Positions 15,869-26,471 of a stretch of 64,000 nt of DNA are shown here, in pieces (position 1 is the first letter of the stretch; each line of letters begins with the position of its first letter). This DNA is from Pseudomonas oryzihabitans (GTDB lineage: Bacteria > Pseudomonadota > Gammaproteobacteria > Pseudomonadales > Pseudomonadaceae). The notes below the pieces were generated by a model. The model made no database searches, was not told the DNA's origin, and worked only from the letters and a program-made list of their open reading frames with translations. The DNA is taken from NCBI RefSeq assembly GCF_006384975.1, contig NZ_CP021645.1, positions 2,570,001-2,634,000 on the forward strand, written 5' to 3'. The translations under genes were made by a program, and so were the position numbers.

Positions 15869-18433
15869 CTAGGCGAAGACGATCTCGTCGTCCTCCACCC
15901 TGCCCTGAATGCGGCTGCCGGGTGCGAAGGCACCGGAGAGGATGCGCTGGGCCAGCGGGTTCTCGATCCAGCGCTGGATGGCACGCTTGAGCGGGCGCGC
16001 GCCATAGACCGGGTCGTAACCAACCGCCACCAGCTTGTCCAGGGCTTCCGGCGTCAGCTCCAGTTGCAGGTCGCGCTCAGCAAGGCGCTGACGCAGGTGG
16101 TGCAGCTGGATCTCGGCGATGCCAGCGATCTGTTCGCGGCCCAGGGGCTCGAACACCACTACCTCGTCGATCCGGTTGATGAACTCGGGGCGGAAATGAC
16201 TGGCCACCGCATCCATCACCGCCGCGCGCTGGGCGTCATGGTCGTCGACCAGTTCCTGGATCTGCGCCGACCCCAGGTTGGAGGTCATGACGATCACCGC
16301 GTTGCGGAAGTCCACGGTCCGCCCCTGGCTGTCGGTCAGACGACCGTCGTCCAGCACCTGCAGGAGGATGTTGAAGACGTCGGGATGCGCCTTTTCCACC
16401 TCGTCCAGCAAAACCACTGAATAGGGTTTGCGCCGCACGGCCTCGGTCAGGTAGCCGCCCTCCTCGTAGCCGACGTAGCCGGGCGGCGCGCCGATCAACC
16501 GGGCCACGGAGTGTTTCTCCATGAACTCGGACATGTCGATACGGATCATGGCGTCCTCGGTGTCGAAGAGGAACTCCGCCAACGACTTGCACAGCTCGGT
16601 CTTGCCCACCCCGGTCGGGCCGAGGAAGAGGAAGGAACCGCTGGGGCGATTCGGATCGGACAGCCCCGCCCGCGAACGGCGCACGGCATTGGCCACGGCG
16701 GTGACCGCCTCATCCTGGCCGATCACGCGGTTGTGCAGGGCCTCTTCCATACGCAGCAGCTTGTCGCGCTCCCCTTCGAGCATCTTGCTCACCGGGATGC
16801 CGGTCCACTTGGAGACCACTTCGGCGATTTCGTCCTCGGTGACCTTGTTGCGCAGGAGCTGGTTGGCCGGCTTCTCGTGCTGGTCGACCATCTGCAGGCT
16901 GCGCTCCAGATCGGGAATGGTGCCGTACTGCAGCTCGGCCATGCGGTTGAGGTCGCCCTTGCGGCGGGCGGCTTCCAGCTCCGTACGTGCCTGCTCGATA
17001 CGCTGTTGCAGCTGGGCCGAATCCTGCACCTCGGCCTTCTCGGCCTTCCACACCTCTTCCAGGTCGGCGTATTCCTGTTCGAGACGGGCAATGTCCTCGT
17101 CGAGCTTTTCCAGGCGCTTGCGCGCGGCCTCGTCCTCTTCCTTCTTCAGTGCCTGACGCTCCACCTTGAGCTGGATCAGGCGGCGATCCAGGCGATCCAG
17201 AGCCTCAGGCTTGGAGTCGATCTCCATACGGATGCGGCTGGCAGCCTCGTCGATCAGGTCGATGGCCTTGTCCGGCAACTGACGATCGGTGATATAGCGA
17301 TGGGATAGTTTGGCCGCCGCGATGATGGCACCGTCGGTGATGGCCACCTTGTGGTGCACCTCGTAGCGCTCCTTGAGGCCCCGCAGGATGGCGATGGTGT
17401 CCTCTTCGCTCGGCTCGTCCACCAGCACCTTCTGGAAACGCCGCTCCAGGGCCGCGTCCTTCTCGATGTACTGGCGGTACTCGTCGAGGGTGGTGGCGCC
17501 TACGCAATGCAGCTCGCCACGAGCCAGGGCCGGCTTGAGCATGTTGCCGGCGTCCATGGCGCCCTCGGCCTTGCCGGCGCCGACCATGGTGTGCAGTTCG
17601 TCGATGAACAGGATGACGCGTCCTTCCTGCTTGGCCAGTTCGTTGAGTACGCCCTTGAGGCGTTCCTCGAACTCGCCACGGAACTTGGCACCGGCGATCA
17701 GGGCGCCCATGTCCAGGGCCAGCAGGCGCTTGTCCTTGAGGCCGTCCGGCACTTCGCCATTGATGATGCGCTGGGCCAGCCCCTCGGCGATGGCGGTCTT
17801 GCCGACGCCGGGCTCGCCGATCAGCACCGGGTTGTTCTTGGTGCGCCGTTGCAGGACCTGGATGGTGCGACGGATCTCGTCGTCACGGCCGATCACCGGG
17901 TCGAGCTTGCCGTCCTCGGCGCGCTTGGTGAGGTCGACGGTGAACTTGTCCAGGGCCTTGCGGCTGTCTTCGGCATTGGGATCGTTGACCGCCTCGCCGC
18001 CACGCAGGTTGTTGATGGCATTCTCCAGCGCCTTGCGCGAGACGCCCTGCCCCAGCAGCAACTTGCCGAGCCGGGTGTTCTCGTCCATGGCGGCGAGCAG
18101 TACTAATTCACTGGAGATGAACTGGTCGCCCTTCTGCTGAGCCAGGCGATCGGCCTGATTGAGCAGGCGCGCCAGGTCCTGGGAGAGATTCACATCACCC
18201 GTGGGATTCTGGATCTTGGGTAGCTTGTCCAGCTCTTCGGCCAGGGTCTTGCGCAGGCTGGCCAGATCGAAACCAACCTGGCGCAGCAGCGGGGGAATGG
18301 AGCCGCCCTGCTGGTCGAGCAAGGCGGAGAACAGGTGCAGCGGCTCGATGGCCGGATGATCATGGCCGACGGCCAGGGACTGGGCATCCGCCAGGGCGAG
18401 CTGCAGTTTGCTGGTGAAACGGTCTATACGCAT
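15869..18433 (-). CDS. clpB: ATP-dependent disaggregase ClpB
   Basis: 854 residues, the usual ClpB length. Domains in order: N-terminal Clp-N repeat domain (1-145, starting [18 protein letters not shown]), first AAA+ module with Walker A GEPGVGKT near 206, the ClpB-specific coiled-coil M-domain (about 400-525, rich in Lys/Glu/Arg), second AAA+ module with GPTGVGKT near 605 and [20 protein letters not shown], and the C-terminal cap. The lack of an IGL/F loop means it does not bind ClpP. It works with DnaK to rescue aggregated proteins after heat shock. A sigma-32 promoter lies upstream and a hairpin downstream. Confidence 0.98.
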   Translation of the reverse strand: MRIDRFTSKLQLALADAQSLAVGHDHPAIEPLHLFSALLDQQGGSIPPLLRQVGFDLASLRKTLAEELDKLPKIQNPTGDVNLSQDLARLLNQADRLAQQKGDQFISSELVLLAAMDENTRLGKLLLGQGVSRKALENAINNLRGGEAVNDPNAEDSRKALDKFTVDLTKRAEDGKLDPVIGRDDEIRRTIQVLQRRTKNNPVLIGEPGVGKTAIAEGLAQRIINGEVPDGLKDKRLLALDMGALIAGAKFRGEFEERLKGVLNELAKQEGRVILFIDELHTMVGAGKAEGAMDAGNMLKPALARGELHCVGATTLDEYRQYIEKDAALERRFQKVLVDEPSEEDTIAILRGLKERYEVHHKVAITDGAIIAAAKLSHRYITDRQLPDKAIDLIDEAASRIRMEIDSKPEALDRLDRRLIQLKVERQALKKEEDEAARKRLEKLDEDIARLEQEYADLEEVWKAEKAEVQDSAQLQQRIEQARTELEAARRKGDLNRMAELQYGTIPDLERSLQMVDQHEKPANQLLRNKVTEDEIAEVVSKWTGIPVSKMLEGERDKLLRMEEALHNRVIGQDEAVTAVANAVRRSRAGLSDPNRPSGSFLFLGPTGVGKTELCKSLAEFLFDTEDAMIRIDMSEFMEKHSVARLIGAPPGYVGYEEGGYLTEAVRRKPYSVVLLDEVEKAHPDVFNILLQVLDDGRLTDSQGRTVDFRNAVIVMTSNLGSAQIQELVDDHDAQRAAVMDAVASHFRPEFINRIDEVVVFEPLGREQIAGIAEIQLHHLRQRLAERDLQLELTPEALDKLVAVGYDPVYGARPLKRAIQRWIENPLAQRILSGAFAPGSRIQGRVEDDEIVFA

Positions 18434-18505
18434 GGGTAAGGTCCTATCTGAGACGCGGGACAGCGCGGCAGAAGGCGCTTTCGATTACCCGCGGGAATGA
18501 CCTTT

Positions 18506-18533
18506 AGATAGGGGCGATGAGCAACGATTCAAG
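18506..18533 (-). promoter_or_regulatory. Sigma-32 heat-shock promoter of clpB
   Basis: On the minus strand CTTGAAT (18533-18527), a 12-base spacer and CCCCTATCT (18514-18506) closely match the heat-shock consensus CTTGAAA and CCCCATNT. Transcription would begin about 65-70 bases before the clpB start, as expected for this heat-shock gene. Confidence 0.8.
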
Positions 18534-18563
18534 CATGGCGCATGCGCCATGTCGGAAAAGACG

Positions 18564-19295
18564 TCAGGGCTTGATCCAGATCAGGCTGGCGAAACGTCCG
18601 GTTCGTGCGGAACGCCGATAGGAGAAGAAGCGCTCTTGATCGGCGAAGGTATCCAGACCGCCACCGTACACCGCCGTGATGCCCTGGGCGGCGAGGCGCA
18701 AGCGGGCCAGGGCATAGAGGTCACCCAGGTACTTGCCTTCTTCCCACGCCACGAAGCAGGACTCGGCTTCGACGTGCTGGGCGATGAAGGCCTCGCGCAC
18801 TTCAGCGCCGACCTCGAAACTAGCCGGACCGATGGCCGGCCCCAGCCAGACCAGCACCTCGGCGGGTGCCACGGCCAGGCTGGCCGCAGCGGCTTCCAGA
18901 ACGCCACCGGCAAGACCGCGCCAGCCGGCATGGGCTGCCGCGACCCGGGAGCCATCGCGGCGGGAGAACAGGGCCGGCAGGCAATCCGCGGTCATCATGG
19001 TCACGGCGATACCCGGCGTCGACGTCCAGGCCGCATCGGCGCGCAGCACCTGGGTGGGATCGGCCTCGACCACCGCGGTGCCATGCACCTGCTCCAGCCA
19101 CGCCGGCTGGCAGCCCAGGGATTCACCCAGGCGCCGACGATTCTCGGCGACCGCGGCCGGATCGTCACCGACATGGGCACCCAGATTGAAGCTGGCGAAA
19201 GGAGGCTGACTGACACCACCCGCCCGAGTGGTGACGCAGGCCTGGACGCCGACCGGCGCCGGCCAGTCAGGCCGCAGCCAGTCGGCGCCACTCAC
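18564..19295 (-). CDS. pgeF: PgeF/YfiH family protein (laccase-domain purine nucleoside phosphorylase, peptidoglycan editing factor)
   Basis: 243 residues. The family's metal-site motifs are present in order: QVHG (His), TADCLPALF (Cys) and AAHAGWRGL (His). This domain, once called multicopper polyphenol oxidase/laccase, acts in known members as a purine nucleoside phosphorylase/adenosine deaminase, and the E. coli protein prevents misincorporation of serine into peptidoglycan precursors. The start overlaps the rluD stop by 4 bases (ATGA), so the two are cotranscribed. Which activity dominates here is not visible. Confidence 0.9.
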   Translation of the reverse strand: MSGADWLRPDWPAPVGVQACVTTRAGGVSQPPFASFNLGAHVGDDPAAVAENRRRLGESLGCQPAWLEQVHGTAVVEADPTQVLRADAAWTSTPGIAVTMMTADCLPALFSRRDGSRVAAAHAGWRGLAGGVLEAAAASLAVAPAEVLVWLGPAIGPASFEVGAEVREAFIAQHVEAESCFVAWEEGKYLGDLYALARLRLAAQGITAVYGGGLDTFADQERFFSYRRSARTGRFASLIWIKP

Positions 19296-20251
19296 TCGAA
19301 GGACTCCCGATCCTGGCGCAGCAGATCCAGCAGCCAGACCAGGTCTTCCGGCAACGGTGACTCCCAGCGCAGGCGCTCACCGGTCTCCGGATGATCCAGC
19401 TCGAGAAAGCGCGCGTGCAACGCCTGGCGCGGGAATTCGCGCAGGGTCTTGATCAGGGTCGGGTTGGTCGCCGGCGGAATCTTGAAACGACCGCCGTAGA
19501 CCGGATCGCCCACCAGCGGAAAACCGACATGGGTCATGTGCACGCGGATCTGGTGGGTCCGCCCGGTCTCCAGTTTGACGCGGGTATGGGTGTAGGCGCG
19601 GAAGCGCTCCAGCACCCGATAGTGACTGATCGCGGGCTTGCCGCCGGCGATCACCGCCATCTGCTGGCGCCGCTGGGAATGGCGGCCGATGGGCGCATTG
19701 ACCGTGCCACCCGCGACGATCACCCCGGCGACGATGGCTTCGTAGATGCGGCTCACCGAGCGGGCCTGCAACTGGGCCACCAGGTTGGTATGGGCTTCCA
19801 GGGTCTTGGCCACCACCATGAGGCCGGTGGTGTCCTTGTCCAGGCGATGGACGATACCGGCGCGCGGCACGTGTTCCAGCCCCGGCACATGATGCAACAG
19901 GGCATTGAGCAGGGTGCCGTCGGCGTGGCCGGCGGCCGGGTGGACCACCAGCCCGGCCGGCTTGTCGAGCACCAGCAGGTGATCGTCCTCGTAGACGATG
20001 TCCAGCTCGATATCCTGGGCCACCCACTCACCCTGGGCTTCGCGCTCGGCGCGCAGCGCCAGCTGGGCACCGCCGTGCACGGTATCGCGCGGACGCAGCA
20101 CCGCGCCGTCGACGGTCAGGCTGCCGTCCTTGATCCAGGCGGCGAGACGCGAGCGGGAGTGTTCGGCGAACAGCTGGGCAGCGACCTGGTCGAGGCGCTG
20201 GCCACCGAGTTCGGAGGGGACTTCGGCATTGAGAACGATGGATTCGGACAT
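19292..20251 (-). CDS. rluD: 23S rRNA pseudouridine synthase RluD
   Basis: 319 residues. An N-terminal S4 RNA-binding domain (about 15-75, [13 protein letters not shown]) is followed by the RluA-family catalytic domain with [16 protein letters not shown], whose Asp is the nucleophile, and [17 protein letters not shown] near the C-terminus. It converts uridines 1911, 1915 and 1917 of helix 69 in the E. coli large subunit. It is divergent from bamD and upstream of pgeF, the arrangement conserved in pseudomonads. Confidence 0.95.
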   Translation of the reverse strand: MSESIVLNAEVPSELGGQRLDQVAAQLFAEHSRSRLAAWIKDGSLTVDGAVLRPRDTVHGGAQLALRAEREAQGEWVAQDIELDIVYEDDHLLVLDKPAGLVVHPAAGHADGTLLNALLHHVPGLEHVPRAGIVHRLDKDTTGLMVVAKTLEAHTNLVAQLQARSVSRIYEAIVAGVIVAGGTVNAPIGRHSQRRQQMAVIAGGKPAISHYRVLERFRAYTHTRVKLETGRTHQIRVHMTHVGFPLVGDPVYGGRFKIPPATNPTLIKTLREFPRQALHARFLELDHPETGERLRWESPLPEDLVWLLDLLRQDRESFE

Positions 20252-20439
20252 GGATCTGCGCGGGCAATGGCAGGGCTTTTGGAATCGGCCCGACCCTGTG
20301 GTTAAATACGGCGACTTTTTTGCCCCGGCACTCCGGGTCGATCATCATAACAGGACGGTTCCGGCCCCGTCACAGGCTAGGTGAGAGCTCTCCGCCCTCA
20401 TCCCTGCACCGCCGACCGTTTCGGGGAATCCAAGCCGCC

Positions 20440-21465
20440 ATGCAATTGAAGCACCTGCTGCTGGTCACCAGCCTAGTCCTCACCGCCGCCTGCTCCTCGA
20501 AAGCGCCCGAGGTTCCGGAGAACATGCCGGAAGGCGAGCTCTACAGCCAGGCCCAGCGCGATATCGCCAACAGCAGCTACACCGACGCCATCAGCAAGCT
20601 GAAGGCCCTGGAGTCGCGGTACCCCTTCGGTCGCTATGCCGAACAGGCCCAGCTCGAGCTGATCTACGCCAACTACAAGAATGGCGAGCCCGAGGCGGCG
20701 CGCACGGAAGCGGATCGTTTCATCCGTCTGCATCCGCAGCATCCCAATGTCGACTACGCCTACTACATGAAGGGCGTGTCCTCCTTCGACCAGGACCGTG
20801 GCCTGCTGGCGCGCTTCCTGCCGCTGGACATGACCAAGCGTGATCCGGGTGCCTCGCGCGATTCCTTCAACGACTTCGCCCAGTTCACCAGCCGCTTCCC
20901 CAACAGCCGTTATGCCCCTGATGCCAAGGCGCGCATGATCTACCTGCGCAACCTGCTGGCGGCCTACGACATCCATGTCGGTCACTACTACCTGACCCGC
21001 AAGGCCTACGTGGCCGCTGCCAACCGCGGTCGCTACGTGGTGGAAAACTTCCAGGACACCCCGTCCGTGGGTGATGGCCTGGCCCTGATGGTCGAGGCCT
21101 ATCAGCACATGGGGCTCAACGAACTGGCCGCGTCCAGCCTGGAAACCCTGAAGCTGAACTATCCGAACAACGTCAGCCTGAAGAATGGCGAGTTCCAGCT
21201 GCGCGAACCCGACGACAAGGACCAGCAGCGCTCCTGGCTGACCCGCGCAACCCTGGGCCTGATCGATCGCCCAAGCGATCCGCTGCCGCCCGGCGAGACC
21301 CGTGCCAGCCAGGACATCCAACGCAAGTACCAGGAAGAGCGTGACAACCTGGCGCCCGAGCTGCGTATCGTCGACCCGGCCGAGGCTGAGAAGGCTGGCG
21401 GTGCGACACCCGCACCGGTCAAGCGCTCCTGGTTCAGCCGCCTGACCTTTGGTCTGTTCGACTGA
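20440..21465 (+). CDS. bamD: Outer-membrane assembly lipoprotein BamD (ComL)
   Basis: 341 residues from ATG 20440; the open frame extends 40 codons further upstream without signal-like sequence. A lipoprotein signal peptide ends LVLTAACSS with Cys19 as lipidation site. The body consists of TPR-like helical repeats ([37 protein letters not shown]). BamD is the essential lipoprotein partner of BamA. Compared with E. coli (about 245 residues) the C-terminus is longer, including [18 protein letters not shown], as in other pseudomonads. A strong terminator follows. Confidence 0.96.
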   Translation: MQLKHLLLVTSLVLTAACSSKAPEVPENMPEGELYSQAQRDIANSSYTDAISKLKALESRYPFGRYAEQAQLELIYANYKNGEPEAARTEADRFIRLHPQHPNVDYAYYMKGVSSFDQDRGLLARFLPLDMTKRDPGASRDSFNDFAQFTSRFPNSRYAPDAKARMIYLRNLLAAYDIHVGHYYLTRKAYVAAANRGRYVVENFQDTPSVGDGLALMVEAYQHMGLNELAASSLETLKLNYPNNVSLKNGEFQLREPDDKDQQRSWLTRATLGLIDRPSDPLPPGETRASQDIQRKYQEERDNLAPELRIVDPAEAEKAGGATPAPVKRSWFSRLTFGLFD

Positions 21466-21481
21466 TCCAGCGCTGGACATG

Positions 21482-21517
21482 AAAAAGGGGAAGCCAGGTG
21501 GCTTCCCCTTTTTTATT
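21482..21517 (+). terminator. Rho-independent terminator of bamD
   Basis: A 14-bp perfect stem (21482-21495 with 21500-21513), 4-base loop and T-run, 16 bases past the bamD stop. Because the stem has A on one side and T on the other it can act in both directions. Confidence 0.92.
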
Positions 21518-21542
21518 GCCCGCCATGGATAGCGCCAATTCT

Positions 21543-21569
21543 GGCACCGGATCGCAGGGATCCGGTGCC
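21543..21569 (-). repeat. Inverted repeat between bamD and nadE
   Basis: Perfect 10-bp inverted repeat GGCACCGGAT / ATCCGGTGCC around a 7-base loop, just past the nadE stop. There is no T-run, so it may stabilise the nadE mRNA end or be a weak terminator. Confidence 0.6.
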
Positions 21570-21576
21570 GGGCAAC

Positions 21577-23199
21577 CTAGTCGCCGATCCGCCAGCCCGA
21601 GGTGATCGGATAGCGCCGGTCCCGGCCGAAACCGCGCTGGGTCACCCGGGCGCCAACCGCCGCCTGCCGCCGCTTGTATTCGTTGAGATCCACCAGGCGC
21701 AGCACCTTGCGCACTACCTCCTCGTCGAAACCGGCGGCGACGATATCCACCGCCGACAGGTCCTGCTCGACGTACAGGCGCAGGATCTCGTCGAGTACCG
21801 GATAGGGCGGCAGCGAGTCCTCGTCCTTCTGGTCGGGCGACAGCTCGGCGGACGGCGGCCGATCGATCACCCGCTGGGGAATCACCTCGCCGGCGCGATT
21901 GCGATACTCACAGAGACGGAACACCAGGGTCTTGGGCACATCCTTGAGCACGTCGAAGCCGCCAGCCATGTCGCCATAGAGGGTGGCATAGCCGACTGCC
22001 ATCTCGCTCTTGTTGCCGGTGGTGAGCACCAGGTAGCCCTTCTTGTTGGAAATGGCCATCAGCAGGGTGCCACGGCAACGCGCCTGCAGATTTTCCTCGG
22101 TGGTGTCCCGACCGAGCCCGGCGAACTCACCGGCCAATGTCTGCTGGAAGGCCTCGACCATGGACGCGATGGGCAGCACGCTGTAGCGCACGCCTAGGGT
22201 CCGGGCCTCGGCTTCGGCATCGTCCAGGCTCATCTGGGCGGTGTAGTGATAGGGCATCATCACCGCCTCCACCTGCTCCGCCCCCAGCGCATCCGCCGCT
22301 ACCGCCAGCACCAACGCCGAGTCGATACCCCCGGACAGCCCCAGTACCACGCCCTTGAAGCCATTCTTGCGCACGTAGTCGCGCACCCCGAGCACCAGGG
22401 CGTCGTAGACGCTGGCCTCCAGCGAGGCAATCGGAGCGGTAGCGGCAGGTAGCGGATTCAGATCAGCATCGAAGGAGACCGTATAAAGGCCCTCGACGAA
22501 GGCCGGCGCCCTTTGGGTGACCTGACCCTGGGCATCCACCACGAAGGAGTGGCCGTCGAATACCAGCTCATCCTGGCCACCCACCTGGTTGACGTAGACC
22601 ACCGCCATGCCACCTTCGCGGGCCCGCTCGCCCACCACGGCTTCACGCTCCGGTTGCTTGCCGCCGTGGAAGGGCGAGGCGTTGAGGTTGAGCATCAGCC
22701 GCGCGCCAGCCGCCCGCGCCTTGGCCATGGGCTCGGCGAACCAGATGTCCTCGCAGATGGTGACGCCGATGGGGACGCCCTTGAATTCGAACACCGCCGC
22801 GCTATCGCCCGGCTCGAAATAGCGCTTTTCGTCAAATACTCGATAGTTGGGCAGTTGCTGCTTGCGGTAGAAGGCCAGTTGCACGCCGTCGCGATAGACC
22901 GCGCAGGCGTTGTAGCGCCGCCCCTCTTCCAGCCAGGGAAAGCCGACCAGCACATGGATGCCGCCGATCTCCGCGCGAATCCGCTGCAAGCCCTGCTCGA
23001 TGCGACGCTGCATGCTGGAGCGCAGCAGGAGGTCCTCCGGCGGATAGCCACACAGCGATAGCTCGGGAAAGACGATCAGATCGCCGCCTAGTTGGTCGCG
23101 CGCCTCTCCGGCCGCCGCTATGATCCGATCGACGTTGCCATGGATGTCGCCCACCTTGAGGTTCAATTGCGCCATCACGACATTCAGCAGCTGACTCAT
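21577..23199 (-). CDS. nadE: Glutamine-dependent NAD+ synthetase
   Basis: 540 residues in two domains. Residues 1-265 form a nitrilase-type glutaminase (FPELSLCGYPPEDLLL with the catalytic Glu, then GVTICEDIWF with the catalytic Cys). The C-terminal domain from about 275 is an ATP-pyrophosphatase NAD synthase with the P-loop GLSGGIDSALV and TGNKSEMAVGYATLYGD. It makes NAD+ from nicotinic acid adenine dinucleotide using glutamine nitrogen. It stands alone, convergent with bamD. Confidence 0.96.
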   Translation of the reverse strand: MSQLLNVVMAQLNLKVGDIHGNVDRIIAAAGEARDQLGGDLIVFPELSLCGYPPEDLLLRSSMQRRIEQGLQRIRAEIGGIHVLVGFPWLEEGRRYNACAVYRDGVQLAFYRKQQLPNYRVFDEKRYFEPGDSAAVFEFKGVPIGVTICEDIWFAEPMAKARAAGARLMLNLNASPFHGGKQPEREAVVGERAREGGMAVVYVNQVGGQDELVFDGHSFVVDAQGQVTQRAPAFVEGLYTVSFDADLNPLPAATAPIASLEASVYDALVLGVRDYVRKNGFKGVVLGLSGGIDSALVLAVAADALGAEQVEAVMMPYHYTAQMSLDDAEAEARTLGVRYSVLPIASMVEAFQQTLAGEFAGLGRDTTEENLQARCRGTLLMAISNKKGYLVLTTGNKSEMAVGYATLYGDMAGGFDVLKDVPKTLVFRLCEYRNRAGEVIPQRVIDRPPSAELSPDQKDEDSLPPYPVLDEILRLYVEQDLSAVDIVAAGFDEEVVRKVLRLVDLNEYKRRQAAVGARVTQRGFGRDRRYPITSGWRIGD

Positions 23200-23333
23200 G
23201 AAAACTCCCTAGCCCGGTTTATCGGGTCATTTTCCAGCATGCAGCGAAGCCGGACAATCGGAGCCGCACGGCGATCTCCCAGCACCTGGCGGCCCTGCTA
23301 AACTCCCTCATCTTTTACGCAGCGAGATCATCC

Positions 23334-23582
23334 ATGGGTCTGTTTCGCCTGCTGTTGTGGCTCGTCCTGCTGGGCGCGCTGTTTTGGCTGATCCGGCGCT
23401 GGTGGCGGAGCAAGATGCAGCCCTCTACCGGCAAGGCCCGCCCGCTGCCGCCCAATCCGATGGTGCGTTGTGCCCATTGCGGGGTCCATGTGCCCCGGGA
23501 CCGCGCCCTGGCCGATGGCGACAGCCAGCGCTGGTACTGCAGCGCCGAACATCGCCGGTTGCAGCATGAGCGCCGAGACTGA
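23334..23582 (+). CDS. PP0621-family small protein
   Basis: 82 residues. One N-terminal hydrophobic helix (LFRLLLWLVLLGALFWLI) is followed by a basic stretch and a C-terminal zinc-ribbon-like part with CAHCGVHVPR and later YCSAEHRR, giving three Cys and two or three His that could bind a metal. Members occur just upstream of pilS in pseudomonads. The last 17 bases overlap the pilS start, suggesting one transcript. Function unknown. Confidence 0.85.
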   Translation: MGLFRLLLWLVLLGALFWLIRRWWRSKMQPSTGKARPLPPNPMVRCAHCGVHVPRDRALADGDSQRWYCSAEHRRLQHERRD

Positions 23583-25128
23583 TCCCGATATCCTCAGAGC
23601 CGACGCGGTCCTGCGGCTCTATCACCTCTATCGCATCGTCATCGGGCTGGCGCTGGTCCTGCTGATCTCCAGCGACCTGGACCAGCACTGGCTGCGCACC
23701 GTGGATGGCCAGCTGTTCCGCCAGGCCAGTTGGGCCTATCTCGCCGCCAACACGGTATTGGCTGTCTGTCACCAACCGCTACGCCAACATGCCTTCACCC
23801 TGGCGTTGATCGACATCATCGCCCTGGGTGGCCTGTTCTTCCTGGCCGGCGGTATCGCCAGCGGCATGGGTAGCCTGCTGGTGGTAACGGTGGGCGTGTC
23901 CAACGTCCTGATCCGAGGTCGCCGCGGCCTGTTGATCGCCGCCCTGGCCGCGATCGCCTTGCTGCTCGCCACCATCTACCTGGACCTGCGCCGCGGCGAC
24001 GGCGGCAGTGGCTACGTCCAGGCTGCGGGTCTGGGCACCCTGTGCTTCGCCACGGCGCTGCTGGTGCAGGGCCTGGTCCGGCGACTGCTGGACAGCCAGG
24101 CACTGGCCGAAACCCGCGCCACTACCGTAGCCGAGCTGGAAGCGCTGAACGCTCTCATCCTCGAACGGATGCGTACCGGCATCCTGGTGTTCGATGCCGA
24201 ATACCAGGTGCTGCTCGCCAATCCAGCGGCACGCCGCCTGTTGGGCGTGGACGATGACGGCAGCATCACGCCCCTGAGTAGCGTCCTGGCCCAACGCCTG
24301 GAGGAATGGGAGCGCAACCCCAGCATCCGCCCGGCAGCGTTACGCGCCTACGCCAATGGTCCGTTGTTGCAGCCAACCTTCGCGCGCCTGCAACAGGGCG
24401 AGGGTGAGCGCGTGCTGACCTTTCTCGAAGACGTCTCGCGGATTGCCCAACAGGCGCAACAACTCAAGCTCGCCTCCCTCGGCCGCCTCACCGCCGGTAT
24501 TGCCCACGAGATCCGCAACCCGCTGGGCGCCATCAGCCACGCGGCGCAACTGCTCCAGGAGTCCGAGGAGTTGACCACTCCGGATCGCCGCCTGGCGCAG
24601 ATCATCCAGGATCAATCGCAGCGGATGAACCGGGTGGTGGAGAACGTCCTGCAACTTTCGCGGCGGCGCCAATCGGCGCCCCAACTGATCGACCTGCGCT
24701 ACTGGGCCCATCGGTTCGCCGGTGAGTTGCGCCCTACCCTGCCCGCCGACCAGAGGATCCACGTCAAGGCCGAACCCGGCACCTTGCAGACCCACATGGA
24801 TCCCCACCAGTTGGGGCAGATCCTCACCAACCTGGTGCAGAACGGCCTGCGCTACAGCGTTACCGGTCAGGTCTGGCTCAGCGTGTACCGCGAACCGGAC
24901 AGCGACCTGCCCATCCTCGACGTGGTCGATGACGGCCCCGGGGTCGCCGCCGAGCAACTCGACCACCTGTTCGAACCTTTCTTCACCACGGAGAACAAGG
25001 GCACCGGCCTGGGGTTGTACATTTCCCGTGAGCTTTGCGAAAGCAACCAAGCCAGACTTGGCTATCATCCCTTGGCGAGCGGCAGCTGTTTCCGCATCAC
25101 CTTCGCCCATCCCCGCACAATGAGCTGA
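23566..25128 (+). CDS. pilS: Sensor histidine kinase PilS
   Basis: 520 residues from ATG 23566, inside the end of the preceding gene; the longer frame is not needed. Six membrane helices occupy about residues 20-180, followed by a cytosolic PAS-like domain (ALNALILERMRTGILVFDAE). The dimerisation/phosphoacceptor motif is AGIAHEIRNPLGAIS, and the ATPase domain shows NLVQNGLRYS, DDGPGV and GTGLGLYIS. PilS controls pilin gene transcription through PilR and in P. aeruginosa senses PilA in the inner membrane. pilR starts 2 bases after its stop. Confidence 0.95.
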   Translation: MSAETDPDILRADAVLRLYHLYRIVIGLALVLLISSDLDQHWLRTVDGQLFRQASWAYLAANTVLAVCHQPLRQHAFTLALIDIIALGGLFFLAGGIASGMGSLLVVTVGVSNVLIRGRRGLLIAALAAIALLLATIYLDLRRGDGGSGYVQAAGLGTLCFATALLVQGLVRRLLDSQALAETRATTVAELEALNALILERMRTGILVFDAEYQVLLANPAARRLLGVDDDGSITPLSSVLAQRLEEWERNPSIRPAALRAYANGPLLQPTFARLQQGEGERVLTFLEDVSRIAQQAQQLKLASLGRLTAGIAHEIRNPLGAISHAAQLLQESEELTTPDRRLAQIIQDQSQRMNRVVENVLQLSRRRQSAPQLIDLRYWAHRFAGELRPTLPADQRIHVKAEPGTLQTHMDPHQLGQILTNLVQNGLRYSVTGQVWLSVYREPDSDLPILDVVDDGPGVAAEQLDHLFEPFFTTENKGTGLGLYISRELCESNQARLGYHPLASGSCFRITFAHPRTMS

Positions 25129-25130
25129 GC

Positions 25131-26471
25131 ATGGCCAGACAGAAAGTCCTGATCGTCGACGATGAGCCCGATATCCGCGAACTCTTGGAAATCACCCTGG
25201 GACGGATGAAACTCGATACCGCCAGCGCCAAGAACATCGCCGATGCGCGTGCCATCCTCGAACGGGAAAGCTTCGACCTCTGCCTGACCGACATGCGCCT
25301 GCCCGATGGCTCGGGCCTCGAACTGATCAACTTCATCCAGCAGCGACTGCCGCAACTGCCAGTGGCCATGATCACCGCCTTCGGCAGCCTGGAAACCGCC
25401 GTGCAGGCGCTGAAAGCCGGCGCCTTCGACTACCTCACCAAACCCGTGGATCTGCCGCGCCTGCGCGAATTGGTCGGTACCGCCCTGCGCCTGTCCGGCC
25501 CCGCCACGCCAGCAACCGGCTCCAGCGAAACCCAACTACTGGGCGAATCGCCCCCCATGCGCGCCCTGCGCACCCAGATCGCCAAACTCGCCCGCAGCCA
25601 GGCACCGGTCTATATCAGTGGCGAATCGGGCAGCGGCAAGGAACGCGTGGCCCGCTTGATCCACGAACAGGGCCCGCGCGCCGGCAAGCCGTTCGTGCCG
25701 GTCAACTGCGGCGCGATTCCTTCGGAGTTGATGGAAAGCGAATTCTTCGGCCATCGCAAAGGCAGCTTCACCGGCGCCATCGAAGACAAGCAGGGGCTGT
25801 TCCAGGCGGCCCAGGGCGGCACCCTGTTCCTCGACGAGGTGGCCGACCTGCCGCTGCCGATGCAGGTCAAGCTGTTGCGCGCCATCCAGGAAAAGGCCGT
25901 GCGCGCGGTGGGCAGCCAACAGGAGATCAGCCTGGACGTCCGTATCCTCAGCGCCACGCACAAGGACCTCGCCGCCGAGGTGGCGGCCGGCACCTTCCGC
26001 CAGGATCTCTACTATCGGCTCAACGTCATCGAACTACAGGTGCCGGCCCTACGCGAGCGCCGCGAGGACATCGGCGCGCTGGCCAACTACATGCTCGAAC
26101 GCCTGGCACGCGATTCTGGCCTGGCTGCCGCGACGCTGGGTGAGGATGCCCTGGCCAAACTCAAGAGCTACCGCTTCCCGGGCAACGTCCGGGAACTGGA
26201 GAACATGCTGGAACGCGCCTACACCCTCTGCGAAGGCGATGTCATCCGCCCGAACGACCTGCGCCTGGCCGATGCGCCCGCTGCCACGGCCGCCGGCGAG
26301 GCGAGTCTGGCCAATATCGCCAACCTCGAGGATCACCTGGAATCCATCGAGCGCCAGCTGATCATGCAGGCACTCGAAGAGACGCGCTGGAACCGCACCG
26401 CCGCAGCGGAACGCCTGGGCCTGTCGTTCCGCTCGATGCGCTACCGCCTGAAGAAGCTCGGTATCGACTGA
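25131..26471 (+). CDS. pilR: Sigma-54-dependent response regulator PilR
   Basis: 446 residues from ATG 25131, the only start consistent with the receiver domain (MARQKVLIVDDEPDIREL). Order: receiver domain (phosphoacceptor Asp in CLTDMRLPDGSG), AAA+ sigma-54 activator domain (Walker A GESGSGKE, a GSFTGA variant of the GAFTGA loop, Walker B TLFLDEVADLP) and a C-terminal Fis-type helix-turn-helix (RTAAAERLGLSFRSMRYRLK). It activates the sigma-54 promoter of pilA. Its stop abuts the convergent thiO stop. Confidence 0.96.
   Translation: MARQKVLIVDDEPDIRELLEITLGRMKLDTASAKNIADARAILERESFDLCLTDMRLPDGSGLELINFIQQRLPQLPVAMITAFGSLETAVQALKAGAFDYLTKPVDLPRLRELVGTALRLSGPATPATGSSETQLLGESPPMRALRTQIAKLARSQAPVYISGESGSGKERVARLIHEQGPRAGKPFVPVNCGAIPSELMESEFFGHRKGSFTGAIEDKQGLFQAAQGGTLFLDEVADLPLPMQVKLLRAIQEKAVRAVGSQQEISLDVRILSATHKDLAAEVAAGTFRQDLYYRLNVIELQVPALRERREDIGALANYMLERLARDSGLAAATLGEDALAKLKSYRFPGNVRELENMLERAYTLCEGDVIRPNDLRLADAPAATAAGEASLANIANLEDHLESIERQLIMQALEETRWNRTAAAERLGLSFRSMRYRLKKLGID

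Noticed and set aside
17351..18106. Long plus-strand open frames opposite clpB
   Set aside because: Two overlapping frames in different phases at the same place; both are antisense to the certain clpB.
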